NCBI RefSeq assembly: GCF_002159735.1
Contig: NZ_NFJF01000002.1
Location: 186,001 to 250,000 of the forward strand
Origin: Olsenella sp. An270
GTDB lineage: Bacteria > Actinomycetota > Coriobacteriia > Coriobacteriales > Atopobiaceae
DNA: 64,000 bases
Reading direction: 5' to 3'
A program made the translations under genes and the position numbers. Of this stretch, positions 43,239 to 52,792 are shown in pieces (the first letter of the stretch is position 1; the number at the start of each line of letters is the position of its first letter). The notes beneath the pieces were generated by a model. The model made no database searches and was not told where the DNA came from. It worked only from the letters and a program-made list of their open reading frames with translations.

Positions 43239-44558
43239 ATGGAGACGCTCTTCACCCACATAGAGAACGCCCGTCGCGACGAGAACGCGCCGCTCGCGGC
43301 CCGCATGCGCCCCACCACGCTCGACGGCTTCGTCGGGCAGGCGCAGGCCGTGGGCCCCGGCAGCTGGCTCAGGCGCGCCATCGAGCACGACACGCTCTCC
43401 TCGGTCATCCTCTACGGCCCCGCCGGCACCGGCAAGACCACGCTCGCGCGCATCATCGCCAACACCACGCATGCCGAGTTCGTCGAGGTCAGCGCCGTCA
43501 CGGGCACGGTCAAGGACCTGCGCCGGGAGATCGAGGCCGCGCGCGGCCGGCTGCTCTCGCTCGGCCGGCGCACGATTCTCTTCGTCGACGAGATCCACCG
43601 CTTCAACCGCGGCCAGCAGGACGCGCTGCTCCACGCCGTCGAGGACCGCACGGTCGTGCTCGTGGGCGCCACGACCGAGAACCCCTACTTCGAGGTGAAC
43701 TCGGCGCTCATCAGCCGCAGCCGTGTGGTGGAGCTCCAGCCCCTCGACGACGACTCCATCCGCGAGCTGCTGCGCCGCGCCCTCGCCGACGAGCGCGGCC
43801 TGGCCGGCGCCTTCGAGCTCGAGCCCGAGGCGGAGGACGAGATCGTCACCCTCGCCGGCGGCGACGGCCGGGCGGCCCTGACCTCGCTCGAGCTCGCGAG
43901 CCAGATGGTGGACGAGAAGGACGACGGCTCGCCGGCGAGGGTCACGCGCGAGCACGTCCTCGAGGCCAACCCCCGCCGCGGCCTGGCCTACGACAAGTCC
44001 GGCGACATGCACTACGACATCATCTCGGCGTTCATCAAGTCCATGCGCGGCAGCGACCCCGACGCCGCGCTCTACTGGCTCGCCCGCATGCTCGACGCCG
44101 GCGAGGACCCCAAGTTCATCGCCCGCCGCATCATGATCTGCGCCTCCGAGGACATCGGCAACGCCGACCCGCAGGCGTTGCTGGTGGCCCACGCCGCCTT
44201 CCGCGCCACCGAGGTCATCGGCATGCCGGAGTGCCGCATCAACCTCGCCCAGGCCGCCACCTACCTCGCGCTCGCGCCCAAGTCCAACGCCGCCGAGGCC
44301 GGCATCGACGCCGCCCTCGAGGAGGTCCGCCGCGGTCCCCGCCGCGAGGTGCCCAACCACCTGCGCGACCGTCACCGCCCCGGCTCCGACGAGTACGGCC
44401 CCTACCTCTACCCGCACAACTACCCGAGCGGCTGGGTCGAGCAGCGCTACCTGCCCGAGGGCCTCGAGCGGGGCTGCTTCTACCATCCGAGCGGACGGGG
44501 CTGGGAGGCCTGGCGCGAGGAGGCCATCGGTCGCGACCGCGCCGAGGCGCAGGAGTAG
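43239..44558 (+). CDS. rarA: Replication-associated recombination protein A (RarA/MgsA)
   Basis: 439 residues. The AAA+ ATPase has Walker A YGPAGTGKTTLARI (~60), Walker B FVDEIHRFN, sensor ATTENPYF and the RarA-specific C-terminal part (SKSNAAEAGID-like, here APKSNAAEAGIDA, and RDRHRPGSDEYGPYLYP-type end). It acts as a tetramer at stalled forks. The ATG is 7 nt after a -10-like TACAAT with no ribosome site, suggesting a leaderless transcript. Confidence 0.93.
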   Translation: METLFTHIENARRDENAPLAARMRPTTLDGFVGQAQAVGPGSWLRRAIEHDTLSSVILYGPAGTGKTTLARIIANTTHAEFVEVSAVTGTVKDLRREIEAARGRLLSLGRRTILFVDEIHRFNRGQQDALLHAVEDRTVVLVGATTENPYFEVNSALISRSRVVELQPLDDDSIRELLRRALADERGLAGAFELEPEAEDEIVTLAGGDGRAALTSLELASQMVDEKDDGSPARVTREHVLEANPRRGLAYDKSGDMHYDIISAFIKSMRGSDPDAALYWLARMLDAGEDPKFIARRIMICASEDIGNADPQALLVAHAAFRATEVIGMPECRINLAQAATYLALAPKSNAAEAGIDAALEEVRRGPRREVPNHLRDRHRPGSDEYGPYLYPHNYPSGWVEQRYLPEGLERGCFYHPSGRGWEAWREEAIGRDRAEAQE

Positions 44559-44663
44559 CGCCGCCTCGCCTGCCGGGCGCCCCGAGCAAGAGGGTGGCCC
44601 GGTTGGGTAGAATGTAAGGCTAGAGGCTGCACGCCCGTGATTCCACGTCCCGAGGAGGGCGCA

Positions 44664-45227
44664 ATGACAGAGGCTATTCTTCCGATTGTCCTGATCGTGC
44701 TGGTGCTGGTGGGCATCTGGGCGGTGGTCGAGGTCGCCCTCACCATGCGCTCGGCGCGTCGTGACGTGAGCACCCTCACGAGCTCCGCCCGCGAGGTGAT
44801 CGAGCAGGCGCAGCCCGTCGTGGCCAAGCTCGACGGCCTCATGGACGAGCTGGAGCCCGCCGCCAAGCACGTGACCCCGCTGCTCGAGAAGACCGAGGTC
44901 GCCGTCAGCGGCGCCACGGTGTCGCTCGACAGGGTGAACGGCATCCTCGAGGACGTCTCGTCCGTCTCCGGCGCCGCGTCGACCGTCACCGACGCCGTCA
45001 AGGGCGTCGCGGAGAGCGCGGCGACCGGCGTCGCGGGCGTGATGTCGCGCCTGCGCGGCGGCTCGTCCGCCGACGAGGCCGCGGCGCTCCCGCAGACCCA
45101 GCAGACGGCGCCCGAGTCCAAGCCCGAGCCCGAGGCGCCCACCCGCTACGTCGACTACGGCGACATCACCGCGCCCGCCGCCGCCCAGGACGAGCCCGCG
45201 GGCGAGAAGGACCAGGAGGAGGCCTGA
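44664..45227 (+). CDS. Single-helix membrane protein (DUF948-like)
   Basis: 187 residues from the ATG following GAGGAGG. One membrane helix near the N-terminus (residues ~5-25, LPIVLIVLVLVGIWAVVEVAL) is followed by a long helical, probably coiled-coil stretch (~30-120) of Ser/Val/Asp repeats, then a Pro/Glu/Ala-rich tail. The layout matches DUF948/YtxH-like general-stress proteins. The next gene starts inside its stop codon (TGATG), linking it to the anti-sigma-like and sigma genes. Confidence 0.6.
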   Translation: MTEAILPIVLIVLVLVGIWAVVEVALTMRSARRDVSTLTSSAREVIEQAQPVVAKLDGLMDELEPAAKHVTPLLEKTEVAVSGATVSLDRVNGILEDVSSVSGAASTVTDAVKGVAESAATGVAGVMSRLRGGSSADEAAALPQTQQTAPESKPEPEAPTRYVDYGDITAPAAAQDEPAGEKDQEEA

Positions 45228-45598
45228 TGGACGAGAAGCACGTGCTGCTGCGCGTCCCCGCCGACCCCGCGTTCGCCCGCTCGGTGCGCATGAGCGCCGC
45301 GGCGCTCGCCTTCACCGCGGGCATCGAGAGCGTCGAGGACGTCGAGGACGTCAAGATGATCGCCGACGAGGGCTTCGTCTACGCCTGCGCGACGCGCCCC
45401 GAGTTCGTGGAGGTGGGCTTCTCGCTCGGCGAGGGCTCCGTGGGCATGGACTTCTCGCTCGGCGAGGCAGACCCGTCCGACGACTCCGTCGAGCTGGTTC
45501 GCGTGCTGCTCTCCGCGCTCTGCGACGAGTTCTCGCTCTCCGAGGACGGCTCCAGGCTCCATCTCCTGCGCTCGACCGGCGATTCTGATGACGAGTAG
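45227..45598 (+). CDS. Anti-sigma-factor-like protein (RsbW/SpoIIAB type, divergent)
   Basis: 123 residues. The N-terminus LLRVPADPAFARSVRMSAAAL followed by VEDVEDVKMIADEGFVYAC aligns in pattern with RsbW/SpoIIAB kinases (RIPAxPEYVxVVR ... DIKxAVSEACTNA). The N-box Asn is replaced (EGFVYAC) and no G-box glycines follow, so it probably cannot bind ATP or phosphorylate. It overlaps the sigma gene by 11 nt, as rsbW genes typically do with sigB, so it is likely that sigma factor's regulator. Identity rests on pattern and context. Confidence 0.55.
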   Translation: MDEKHVLLRVPADPAFARSVRMSAAALAFTAGIESVEDVEDVKMIADEGFVYACATRPEFVEVGFSLGEGSVGMDFSLGEADPSDDSVELVRVLLSALCDEFSLSEDGSRLHLLRSTGDSDDE

Positions 45599-46415
45599 GG
45601 CCCGCGCCGAGCACGCCGCGCCCCGTCCCGCGCGCCGCGCGCCCCAGGGGCGCGTCGCCTGGGACAAGGACCGCACGCGGGAGCTCTTCAGACGCTACAA
45701 GGAGGGGGGAGACGCCGAGGCGCGCGACCAGCTCATCATGAGCCACCTCAACCTCGTCCGCTTCCTCGCCTCCAAGTTCAAGAACCGCGGGGAGTCGCTC
45801 GACGACCTCGTCCAGGTGGGCACGATCGGCCTCATCAAGGCCATCGACCGCTTTGACCCGGACCGCGGGCTCGAGTTCACCACCTACGCCACGCCCACGA
45901 TCATGGGCGAGATCAAGCGCCACTTCCGCGACAAGGGCTGGTCGGTGCGCGTGCCGCGCCGCCTGCAGGAGCTCTCCGCCAAGGTCAACCAGGCGACCGA
46001 CGAGCTGACCAACGAGCTGCAGCACAGCCCCTCGGTCGCCGAGATCGCCGAGCGCCTGGGCGTCTCGGTCGACGAGGTGCTCGAGGCGATGGAGTCGTCG
46101 AGCGCCTACAGCTCGGTGCCGCTCGAGGGCGGCGGGTCCTCCGACGAGGACGAGGCCCCCTCCGTGATCGACCACTACGCCACCGAGGACGCCGACCTCG
46201 CCGCCTCCGACGACCGCATCGTGCTCGAGGAGGCCATCGCGGACTTCTCGCCGCGCGAGCGCGACGTCATCCGCATGCGCTTCGTCGACGGCCTCACGCA
46301 GGTCGAGATCGCCGAGCGGATGGGCGTCTCGCAGGTGCAGGTCTCGCGCCTGCTTCGCAGGACGCTCCGGCGCATTCAGGACAAGATCGACCCCGAGGGG
46401 GTCATGGGCGCCTAG
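45588..46415 (+). CDS. SigB/SigF/SigG-family RNA polymerase sigma factor
   Basis: 275 residues. Regions 2-4 are complete: LIMSHLNLVRFLASKF and LDDLVQVGTIGLIKAIDRFD (2.1-2.4), SVRVPRRLQELSAKV (start of region 3), and the region 4 HTH LTQVEIAERMGVSQVQVSRLL. The N-terminal ~25 residues are basic and Arg/Ala-rich. This group directs general stress or sporulation genes in other Gram-positives. Here sporulation is unlikely, so a stress role is inferred. It overlaps the anti-sigma-like gene and precedes an AI-2E transporter by 26 nt. Confidence 0.92.
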   Translation: MTSRARAEHAAPRPARRAPQGRVAWDKDRTRELFRRYKEGGDAEARDQLIMSHLNLVRFLASKFKNRGESLDDLVQVGTIGLIKAIDRFDPDRGLEFTTYATPTIMGEIKRHFRDKGWSVRVPRRLQELSAKVNQATDELTNELQHSPSVAEIAERLGVSVDEVLEAMESSSAYSSVPLEGGGSSDEDEAPSVIDHYATEDADLAASDDRIVLEEAIADFSPRERDVIRMRFVDGLTQVEIAERMGVSQVQVSRLLRRTLRRIQDKIDPEGVMGA

Positions 46416-46441
46416 GCGCCCCGGACAGCTGAGGAGGCCCG

Positions 46442-47740
46442 ATGTCGGCAAAGCCGCGCGCGGCACGATACGAGAAGTGGCGCCTGCGCGCGACCGTGGC
46501 ATGGACGATCGTGGGCGCCGCCCTGGTCTTCCTGCTCGCGGTGCGCGGGCTCGCTGTGATCGGGCAGGCCGTCGAGCTCCTGCTCGTGGGCACGATCGTG
46601 GGCTACGTCTGCAGCCCGCTCACCAACCGGCTCGAGGACCGCAAGGTCCCGAGGGGCGCCGCGGCGCTCATCTCGCTCGTGGTGGTCGTCGCGGCCATCG
46701 TGGCGGTCGTCGCGCTCTTCATGGGCCCGTTTCTGCGCGAGCTGGTCACGCTCCTGCGCAACGTCCCGTCCTACTTCACCCAGGCGCAGGCCGCGCTCGA
46801 GACGTTCTGGGACACCTTCGGCTCCGCGAGCGGCAACGTGCAGAACGCCGTGAACTCCTTCGTGAACGTCCTCGTCGACGCCGGCTCGAGCCTCGCCTCC
46901 GACCTCGCGCGCCAGCTCTCCACGGGCCTGGTCACGAGCCTCACCGACATCGCCGGCCACTTCGTGACGATCTTCCTCGCGCTGATCCTCGCGTACTGGT
47001 TCGCCCTCGACTACCCCAAGATCATGCGCGAGTTCGCCGTGATCGCCGGTCCCGAGTACGACGACGAGCTCGTGCTCAGCCTCGCCGTCCTCTCCCGCTC
47101 CGTGGGCGGCTACATGCGCGGCACCCTCATCACCTCGCTGGCCAACGGCCTCATGGTCGCGGCGGGGCTCGCCCTCATCGGCCACCCCTACGCCGGCCTG
47201 CTCGGCATCGCCACGTTCGTCCTGCACTTCATCCCCGTGGTGGGCCCCATGCTCTCCTCGGTCTCCGCGGTTCTTCTCGGCCTCTTCGTGAGCCCCGTCT
47301 GCGCGCTGTGGACGCTGGTCATCACGGTCGTGGCCCAAAACGTCACCGACAACGTGCTGTCGCCTCTGGTCATGCAGTCGGCGGTCAAGATCCACCCGGC
47401 GCTCTCGCTGGTGGGCATCGTCGCGGGCGGCGCGCTGGGCGGGGCCGTGGGCATGGTGCTCGCCGTGCCGCTCACCGCCGCGATCAAGGGCCTCTTCGTC
47501 TACTACTTCGAGAGCCGCACCAGCCGCCAGCTCGTCTCGCCCGACGGCGCCTTCTTTGGCGGGACGGCGTACTCCACCCCCGAGGGAGGGCCCAGCCCGA
47601 CCTTCGACGCGCTCGACGACGACACCTTCATCGAGCGCTCCCGCCTGCTCGCGGGCCTCTCGCGCCTGCACGCCGCCCGCGAGGCCGAGAAGGGCGCGGC
47701 CGCCAAGCCGGACGAGAAGGACGACGCCCCGGCGGAGTAG
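46442..47740 (+). CDS. AI-2E family transporter
   Basis: 432 residues. About eight hydrophobic segments, with a soluble helical insert at ~95-170. The hallmark pore region GHPYAGLLGIATFVLHFIPV and VGPMLSSV, then a Pro/Glu-rich cytoplasmic tail (~370-432), are as in PF01594 (TqsA/PerM) proteins. Members export autoinducer-2 or act as sodium/proton antiporters; substrate is not decidable here. TGAGGAGG precedes the start. Confidence 0.85.
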   Translation: MSAKPRAARYEKWRLRATVAWTIVGAALVFLLAVRGLAVIGQAVELLLVGTIVGYVCSPLTNRLEDRKVPRGAAALISLVVVVAAIVAVVALFMGPFLRELVTLLRNVPSYFTQAQAALETFWDTFGSASGNVQNAVNSFVNVLVDAGSSLASDLARQLSTGLVTSLTDIAGHFVTIFLALILAYWFALDYPKIMREFAVIAGPEYDDELVLSLAVLSRSVGGYMRGTLITSLANGLMVAAGLALIGHPYAGLLGIATFVLHFIPVVGPMLSSVSAVLLGLFVSPVCALWTLVITVVAQNVTDNVLSPLVMQSAVKIHPALSLVGIVAGGALGGAVGMVLAVPLTAAIKGLFVYYFESRTSRQLVSPDGAFFGGTAYSTPEGGPSPTFDALDDDTFIERSRLLAGLSRLHAAREAEKGAAAKPDEKDDAPAE

Positions 47741-47865
47741 CGCGCGGCTTCCGCACGCCTCTCCCGTCAGGGTGTGAACAAGACGGTCCTTCTCGCCGTT
47801 GTCGCGCACGCGCTATACTAGGACGGTTGTTTACGCGAGAAGAACCGCCCGACTGAGGGAGACAC

Positions 47866-50529
47866 ATGAGCACCGCCGACTACAAGACCATGACCACCGC
47901 CCAGATCCGCGAGGACTTCCTGCGCTTCTTCGAGACAAAGGGCTGCAAGCTGTACCCGTCCTCGTCGCTCGTGCCGGACGACCCGTCGCTTCTGCTCACC
48001 AACGCGGGCATGAACCAGTTCAAGGAGTACTACCAGGGCAAGCGCACCATGCCCGAGATCGGCGCCTGCTCCTGCCAGAAGTGCCTGCGCACCAACGACA
48101 TCGACAACATCGGCGACGCCACGCACCTCTCCTTCTTCGAGATGCTCGGCAACTTCTCCTTTGGCGGCTACTCCAAGGCCGACGCCATCGCCTGGGCCTA
48201 CGAGTTCATCACCGCCCCCGAGCACCTGGGCCTGCCGCCCGAGCGCCTCTACATGACCGTCTTCGAGGACGACGACGAGGCCATCGAGCTCTGGCACGAG
48301 CAGGGCGTCCCCTACGACCACATCTCCCGCTTGGGCGAGGAGGACAACTTCTGGGCCGCCGGCCCCACCGGCCCCTGCGGCCCCTGCTCCGAGATCTACT
48401 TCGACCAGGGCGAGGAGTTTGGCTGCGGCGGCGAGCACTGCGGCCCCGGCTGCGACGACTGCGACCGCTACCTCGAGTTCTGGAACCTCGTCTTCACGCA
48501 GTACGACCGCCAGGAGGACGGGTCGCTGCCGGAGCTGCCGCACAGAAACATCGACACCGGCATGGGCCTCGAGCGCATCGCGGCCATCATGCAGCACAAG
48601 TCCACCAACTACGACGGCGACCTGCTGCAGGGGCTCATCGGCGTGGGCGAGCGCCTCTCCGGCCACGCCTACGGCACCGACGCCGCGCGCGACCGCAGCC
48701 TCCGCATCGTGGCCGACCACGCCCGCGCCGTCACGTTCATGATCGGCGACGGCATCCTGCCGGGCAACGAGGGCCGCGGCTACGTCCTGCGCCGCCTCCT
48801 GCGCCGCGCCGTCTACCACGGTCGCCTCATGGGCATCGAGGGCGCGTTCCTGGGCGCCTACGTCGAGAAGATCTGCGAGCTCATGGGCGACAACTACCCG
48901 GCGATCGTGGAGAGCCGCTCGCTGATCGACGGCATCGTCGCCGCGGAGGAGGAGCGCTTCGGCGCCACGCTCGACGCCGGCGAGGAGCTGCTCGCCGCCG
49001 AGCTCGAGGGGCTCGCGGAGGGCGCGACGCTCCCCGGCGAGGTCGCCTTCAAGCTGCACGACACCTACGGCTTCCCGATCGACCTCACGCGCGAGATCTG
49101 CGAGGCGGCCGGCCATGACGTCGACATGGACGCCTTCGACGCCTGCATGGACGAGCAGCGCGAGCGTGCCCGTGCGAGCGCCAACCGCGACGCCTGGGGC
49201 AGCTTCAACGACGTCTGGACCGCGCTCGACGACCGCCTGGACGCCACGGAGTTCTGCGGCTACGACCAGGACGAGGCCGCCGCGCGCGTACTCGCGATCG
49301 TCGCGGGCGGCGTCGAGGTCGAGCGCGCCGAGGCCGGCGACGAGGTCGAGGTCGTCCTCGACGTCACGCCGTTCTACGCCGAGATGGGCGGCCAGGTGGG
49401 CGACACCGGCGTCCTGACGACGGCCTCCGGCGCGCGCCTGCGCGTCAACGACACCAAGGTCAAGGGCGGGCTCTACGTGCACGTCGGCGTCGTCGAGGAG
49501 GGTGCGCTCTCCGCGGGCGACGAGGTCACGGCGTCGATCGACGCCGGGCGCCGCGAGCTGATCCGCCGCAACCACACGGCCACGCACCTGCTCGACGCCG
49601 CGCTCAAGCAGGTCCTGGGCGACCACGTCTCCCAGGCCGGCTCGCTCGTGGCCCCCGACCGCCTGCGCTTTGACTTCACCCACTTCGAGGCCGTGACGGC
49701 CGACGAGCTCGCCCGCATCGAGGGCATGGTCAACGCCCAGATCTTCGCCGCGGAGCCCATCGTGACCCGCGTCATGGGCATCGACGAGGCCAAGGCCTCC
49801 GGCGCCGTCGCGCTCTTTGGCGAGAAGTACGGCGACGTCGTGCGCGTCGTCTCCACCGGCGAGTCCGACGCGCCCTTCTCGCGCGAGCTCTGCGGCGGCA
49901 CGCACGCGCGCAACACCGCCGACCTCGGCCTCTTCAAGATCGTCTCCGAGGGCTCCGTGGGCTCCAACGCTCGCCGCATCGAGGCCGTGACCTCGATGGG
50001 CGCGATCGAGTACGTGGACGAGCGCCTGCTCGCCCTGGACGGCGTGGCCCACGAGCTCAAGTGCCGCCCCGACGACGTCGCCGAGCGCGTCGCCGCCCTG
50101 CAGGCCGAGCTGCGCGAGACGCGCAAGGCGCTCGAGGCCGCCACGACCGGCGCCGGCGCGAGCAAGGTCGCCGACGCCTTCAAGGGCGCGGTCCAGCTCG
50201 ACGGCTACAAGGTCGTCGTCGCGCGCCTGGACGGGCTCTCCGGCAAGGACCTGCGCTCCGCCTGGGACGGCATCCGCGACGCGGCGAACGGCGAGCCCGT
50301 GGCCTGCGTGATCGCGTCCGCCACGCCCGACGGGAAGGTCGCCCTTCTCGCCGGCGGCACGGACGGGGCCGTGGAGCACGGCTTCGCCGCGGGCTCCGTC
50401 ATCAAGGAGATCTCCGCCCTCGTGGGCGGCCGCGGCGGCGGGCGTCCCAACATGGCCCAGGCCGGCGGCTCCGACGCCTCCGGCATCGACGCCGCGCTCG
50501 ACGCGGCGCGCGCGGCGCTCGGGATCTAG
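47866..50529 (+). CDS. alaS: Alanyl-tRNA synthetase
   Basis: 887 residues, full length. The class II core shows TNAGMNQFK, SFFEMLGNFSFGGY and DTGMGLERIA. The editing domain has RNHTATHLLDAAL (~568) and the zinc-type CGGTHARNTADLG (~675). The C-terminal DHHA1 end is GGGRPNMAQAGG. An extra Cys cluster (CGGEHCGPGCDDCD, ~186-199) is present, as in other Gram-positive AlaRS. TATACT (47814-47819) is a likely -10, with GAGAAGAAC just after it. It starts the run alaS-ruvX-mltG-yqeG. Confidence 0.96.
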   Translation: MSTADYKTMTTAQIREDFLRFFETKGCKLYPSSSLVPDDPSLLLTNAGMNQFKEYYQGKRTMPEIGACSCQKCLRTNDIDNIGDATHLSFFEMLGNFSFGGYSKADAIAWAYEFITAPEHLGLPPERLYMTVFEDDDEAIELWHEQGVPYDHISRLGEEDNFWAAGPTGPCGPCSEIYFDQGEEFGCGGEHCGPGCDDCDRYLEFWNLVFTQYDRQEDGSLPELPHRNIDTGMGLERIAAIMQHKSTNYDGDLLQGLIGVGERLSGHAYGTDAARDRSLRIVADHARAVTFMIGDGILPGNEGRGYVLRRLLRRAVYHGRLMGIEGAFLGAYVEKICELMGDNYPAIVESRSLIDGIVAAEEERFGATLDAGEELLAAELEGLAEGATLPGEVAFKLHDTYGFPIDLTREICEAAGHDVDMDAFDACMDEQRERARASANRDAWGSFNDVWTALDDRLDATEFCGYDQDEAAARVLAIVAGGVEVERAEAGDEVEVVLDVTPFYAEMGGQVGDTGVLTTASGARLRVNDTKVKGGLYVHVGVVEEGALSAGDEVTASIDAGRRELIRRNHTATHLLDAALKQVLGDHVSQAGSLVAPDRLRFDFTHFEAVTADELARIEGMVNAQIFAAEPIVTRVMGIDEAKASGAVALFGEKYGDVVRVVSTGESDAPFSRELCGGTHARNTADLGLFKIVSEGSVGSNARRIEAVTSMGAIEYVDERLLALDGVAHELKCRPDDVAERVAALQAELRETRKALEAATTGAGASKVADAFKGAVQLDGYKVVVARLDGLSGKDLRSAWDGIRDAANGEPVACVIASATPDGKVALLAGGTDGAVEHGFAAGSVIKEISALVGGRGGGRPNMAQAGGSDASGIDAALDAARAALGI

Positions 50530-50942
50530 TGAGGGTCCTCGCGCTCGACATAGGCGAGGTGCGCGTCGGGGTCGCCGTGAGCGATCCCGACGCTCGCGTG
50601 TCCTCGCCCGTCTGCGTGCTCCCCGCGGCCGAGGTCCTCGCCCACGCCGTCACCTTCCGACGGATCCTCGAGGACTGGGAGCCCGAGCTTCTCGTCTGCG
50701 GGCTTCCCCGCACCCTGGCGGGGGAGGACGGCCCCCAGGCCGACCGCATCAGGGAGCAGGCGCAGAGAATCGCCAAATCCTGCGGACTTCCGCTGGAGTT
50801 TGCCGACGAGCGCCTCTCGTCGGCCGAGGCTAAGCGTATCCTGAGGGAGCAGGGCCTCTCGGAGCGCGCCATGCGCGGAAAGGTCGACATGGTCGCCGCC
50901 TCACTGTTCCTGCAGTCCTGGCTCGACGCCAGGCAGACCTGA
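50529..50942 (+). CDS. ruvX: RuvX/YqgF pre-16S rRNA nuclease
   Basis: 137 residues; GTG shares one base with the alaS stop. RNase H-like fold with Asp in ALDIGEVRVGVAVSD, Glu in the ELLVCGLPRTLAG region and the final Asp in GKVDMVAASLFLQ. The usual ALDxGxKRIG has Glu-Val for Lys-Arg (GEVRVG), a modest deviation. The protein is implicated in 16S rRNA 5' maturation and is almost always beside alaS and mltG as here. Confidence 0.9.
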   Translation: MRVLALDIGEVRVGVAVSDPDARVSSPVCVLPAAEVLAHAVTFRRILEDWEPELLVCGLPRTLAGEDGPQADRIREQAQRIAKSCGLPLEFADERLSSAEAKRILREQGLSERAMRGKVDMVAASLFLQSWLDARQT

Positions 50943-50951
50943 AAGGGCACG

Positions 50952-52199
50952 ATGGCCACACCCACCGGCAGGTCCCCCAGGCACGGGGGCTCCCACTTCT
51001 CGAACGGCGCCGCCCCGCGCGCCACCCGGACCACCCCCCAGCCAGCGTCGGGTGCGAGCGCGCCCCGCTCGGCGCTCGCCGGCGGCCGCGTCTCGAGCCG
51101 CACCGCCGCGGCCACGCGCCGCGCCGGATCGCACAGCCCGCGCGACCCGCGGGGAGGCCGTGGCCGCCGCTTCCCGCTGGCGGCGCTCGCCGTGGTCGGC
51201 GCCATCGCGCTCGCCGCCATCGCGGCCTTCGTGCTCGTCCCCGGTCTCACGGGGGGCGACGGGGGGCAGCAGGCGCAGCTCGCCGAGGAGGGCACCGAGG
51301 TCACCATCACCATCCCCGACGGCTCCGGCGCCGCCGCGGTGGCCCAGATCCTCGCCGACAACGGCCTCATCTCCGACCAGAGCGCCTTCCTCTCCGAGGT
51401 CCGCCGCACCGAGGCGGAGTCCGCGCTCAAGAGCGGTTCGTACCGCATCATCGCCGGCACCGACGACACGCAGATCATCGAGCTTCTGACCAGCGGCCCC
51501 AACGCCTCGACGGCCCAGGTCGTCGTTCCCGAGGGCTACACGGTGAGCCAGATCGCGCAGGCCGCCCAGGACGCCCTCGGCATCTCCGCCGACGACTTCC
51601 TCGCGCAGGCCAAGGCGTCCAACTACGTGGCGGACTACCCCTTCCTGGAGGGCGCGCACGAGGACTCCCTCGAGGGCTACCTCTTCCCCAAGACCTACGA
51701 CTTCTCCGGCATGGAGACGGTCACCGCCGACACCGTGATCCGCGCGATGCTCGATCAGTACCAGGCCGAGGTCGGCTCGCTCGACCTCTCCGCCGCCGCG
51801 GCGTCGCTCTCCGAGCGCTACGGGATCGAGCTCGACGCCAATGACGTCCTCACGATGGCGTCGATCGTGGAGCGCGAGGCCGTGACCGAGGAGCAGCGTC
51901 CCAAGGTCGCCTCCGTCTTCTACAACCGTCTGCGCGACGGCATGCGCCTGCAGAGCGATGCGACGCTGACCTACTCGCTCGGGCGCGCGGCCACGGCCGA
52001 GGAGATCAACACGCTCGACGACCCCTACAACACCAACCTGCGCGCGGGCCTCACGCCCACGCCGGTCTGCTCGCCGAGCCTCGCCTCCATCCAGGCCGCC
52101 TGCGAGCCCGCCGACACCAACTACTACTACTTCTACATCACGCAGGACACCGAGCAGTTCTCGGAGACCTACGACGAGCACATGCAGGCGTACTCGTAG
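50952..52199 (+). CDS. mltG: Endolytic murein transglycosylase MltG
   Basis: 415 residues. A long basic, Ser/Pro-rich cytoplasmic N-terminus (~1-72) precedes one membrane helix (~73-98) and the extracellular LysM-like and YceG domains. The catalytic Glu is in MASIVEREAV (~306), and DDPYNTNLRAGLTPTPVCSPS-type end supplies family landmarks (PYNT, GL.P.P). It cleaves nascent glycan strands. Nine nt separate it from ruvX. Confidence 0.92.
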   Translation: MATPTGRSPRHGGSHFSNGAAPRATRTTPQPASGASAPRSALAGGRVSSRTAAATRRAGSHSPRDPRGGRGRRFPLAALAVVGAIALAAIAAFVLVPGLTGGDGGQQAQLAEEGTEVTITIPDGSGAAAVAQILADNGLISDQSAFLSEVRRTEAESALKSGSYRIIAGTDDTQIIELLTSGPNASTAQVVVPEGYTVSQIAQAAQDALGISADDFLAQAKASNYVADYPFLEGAHEDSLEGYLFPKTYDFSGMETVTADTVIRAMLDQYQAEVGSLDLSAAAASLSERYGIELDANDVLTMASIVEREAVTEEQRPKVASVFYNRLRDGMRLQSDATLTYSLGRAATAEEINTLDDPYNTNLRAGLTPTPVCSPSLASIQAACEPADTNYYYFYITQDTEQFSETYDEHMQAYS

Positions 52200-52213
52200 G
52201 GGGCTGCTGAGCG

Positions 52214-52714
52214 ATGGGACTGTTCCGTGCCACGGGCTACGTGGCGAGCCTGCCTCTGGTGAGCGTCGAGGACCTGGTCGCCGACGGCGTGCGCCTCGTC
52301 CTTCTCGACCGTGACAACACCTGCGTGCCGCGCGACGCGCACGAGCCGCCCGCCGAGGTCATGGCGTGGCTGGAGCGCGCCCGCGAGGCGGGGCTGCGCC
52401 TGTGCCTGGTGTCCAACAACTTCCACTCCTCGCAGGTGCGCGCCAGCGCCGAGCGCATGGGCATGGACGTGGTCGACCACGCCATGAAGCCGCTGCCGTT
52501 CGCGCTCGTGCGCGCGATGCGGCTCATGGGCGCGGTGCCCGGCGAGACCGTCATGATCGGCGACCAGGTCTTCACCGACGTCGCCGCCGGCAACCTCGCC
52601 GGCGTCCGGACGATCCTCGTGCGCCCGCAGTCGCGCAAGGACCTCTGGTACACGCACGTGTTCCGCGTCTTCGAGCGCCTGGCCCTGCGCGGCGTCGCCT
52701 TCGAGGGCGAGTAG
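52214..52714 (+). CDS. YqeG family HAD IIIA-type phosphatase
   Basis: 166 residues. Motif I is LLDRDNTCVP, motif II the Ser-equivalent VSNNFHSS, motif III Lys in MKPLPFAL and motif IV IGDQVFTDVAAGN. Homologues act on phosphatidylglycerol phosphate (yeast Gep4) or lie in ribosome-biogenesis and shikimate operons; the exact substrate here is not proven. GGGGCTGCTGAGCG precedes the ATG, a weak site. It is 14 nt after mltG. Confidence 0.87.
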   Translation: MGLFRATGYVASLPLVSVEDLVADGVRLVLLDRDNTCVPRDAHEPPAEVMAWLERAREAGLRLCLVSNNFHSSQVRASAERMGMDVVDHAMKPLPFALVRAMRLMGAVPGETVMIGDQVFTDVAAGNLAGVRTILVRPQSRKDLWYTHVFRVFERLALRGVAFEGE

Positions 52715-52792
52715 CGCCGCCGTCCGGGGCGCCCCCTCGCGCGGTTATCGAGTAGAATCTCTTCTCGGTACGCACACGAGAGGGGAGAGGTC

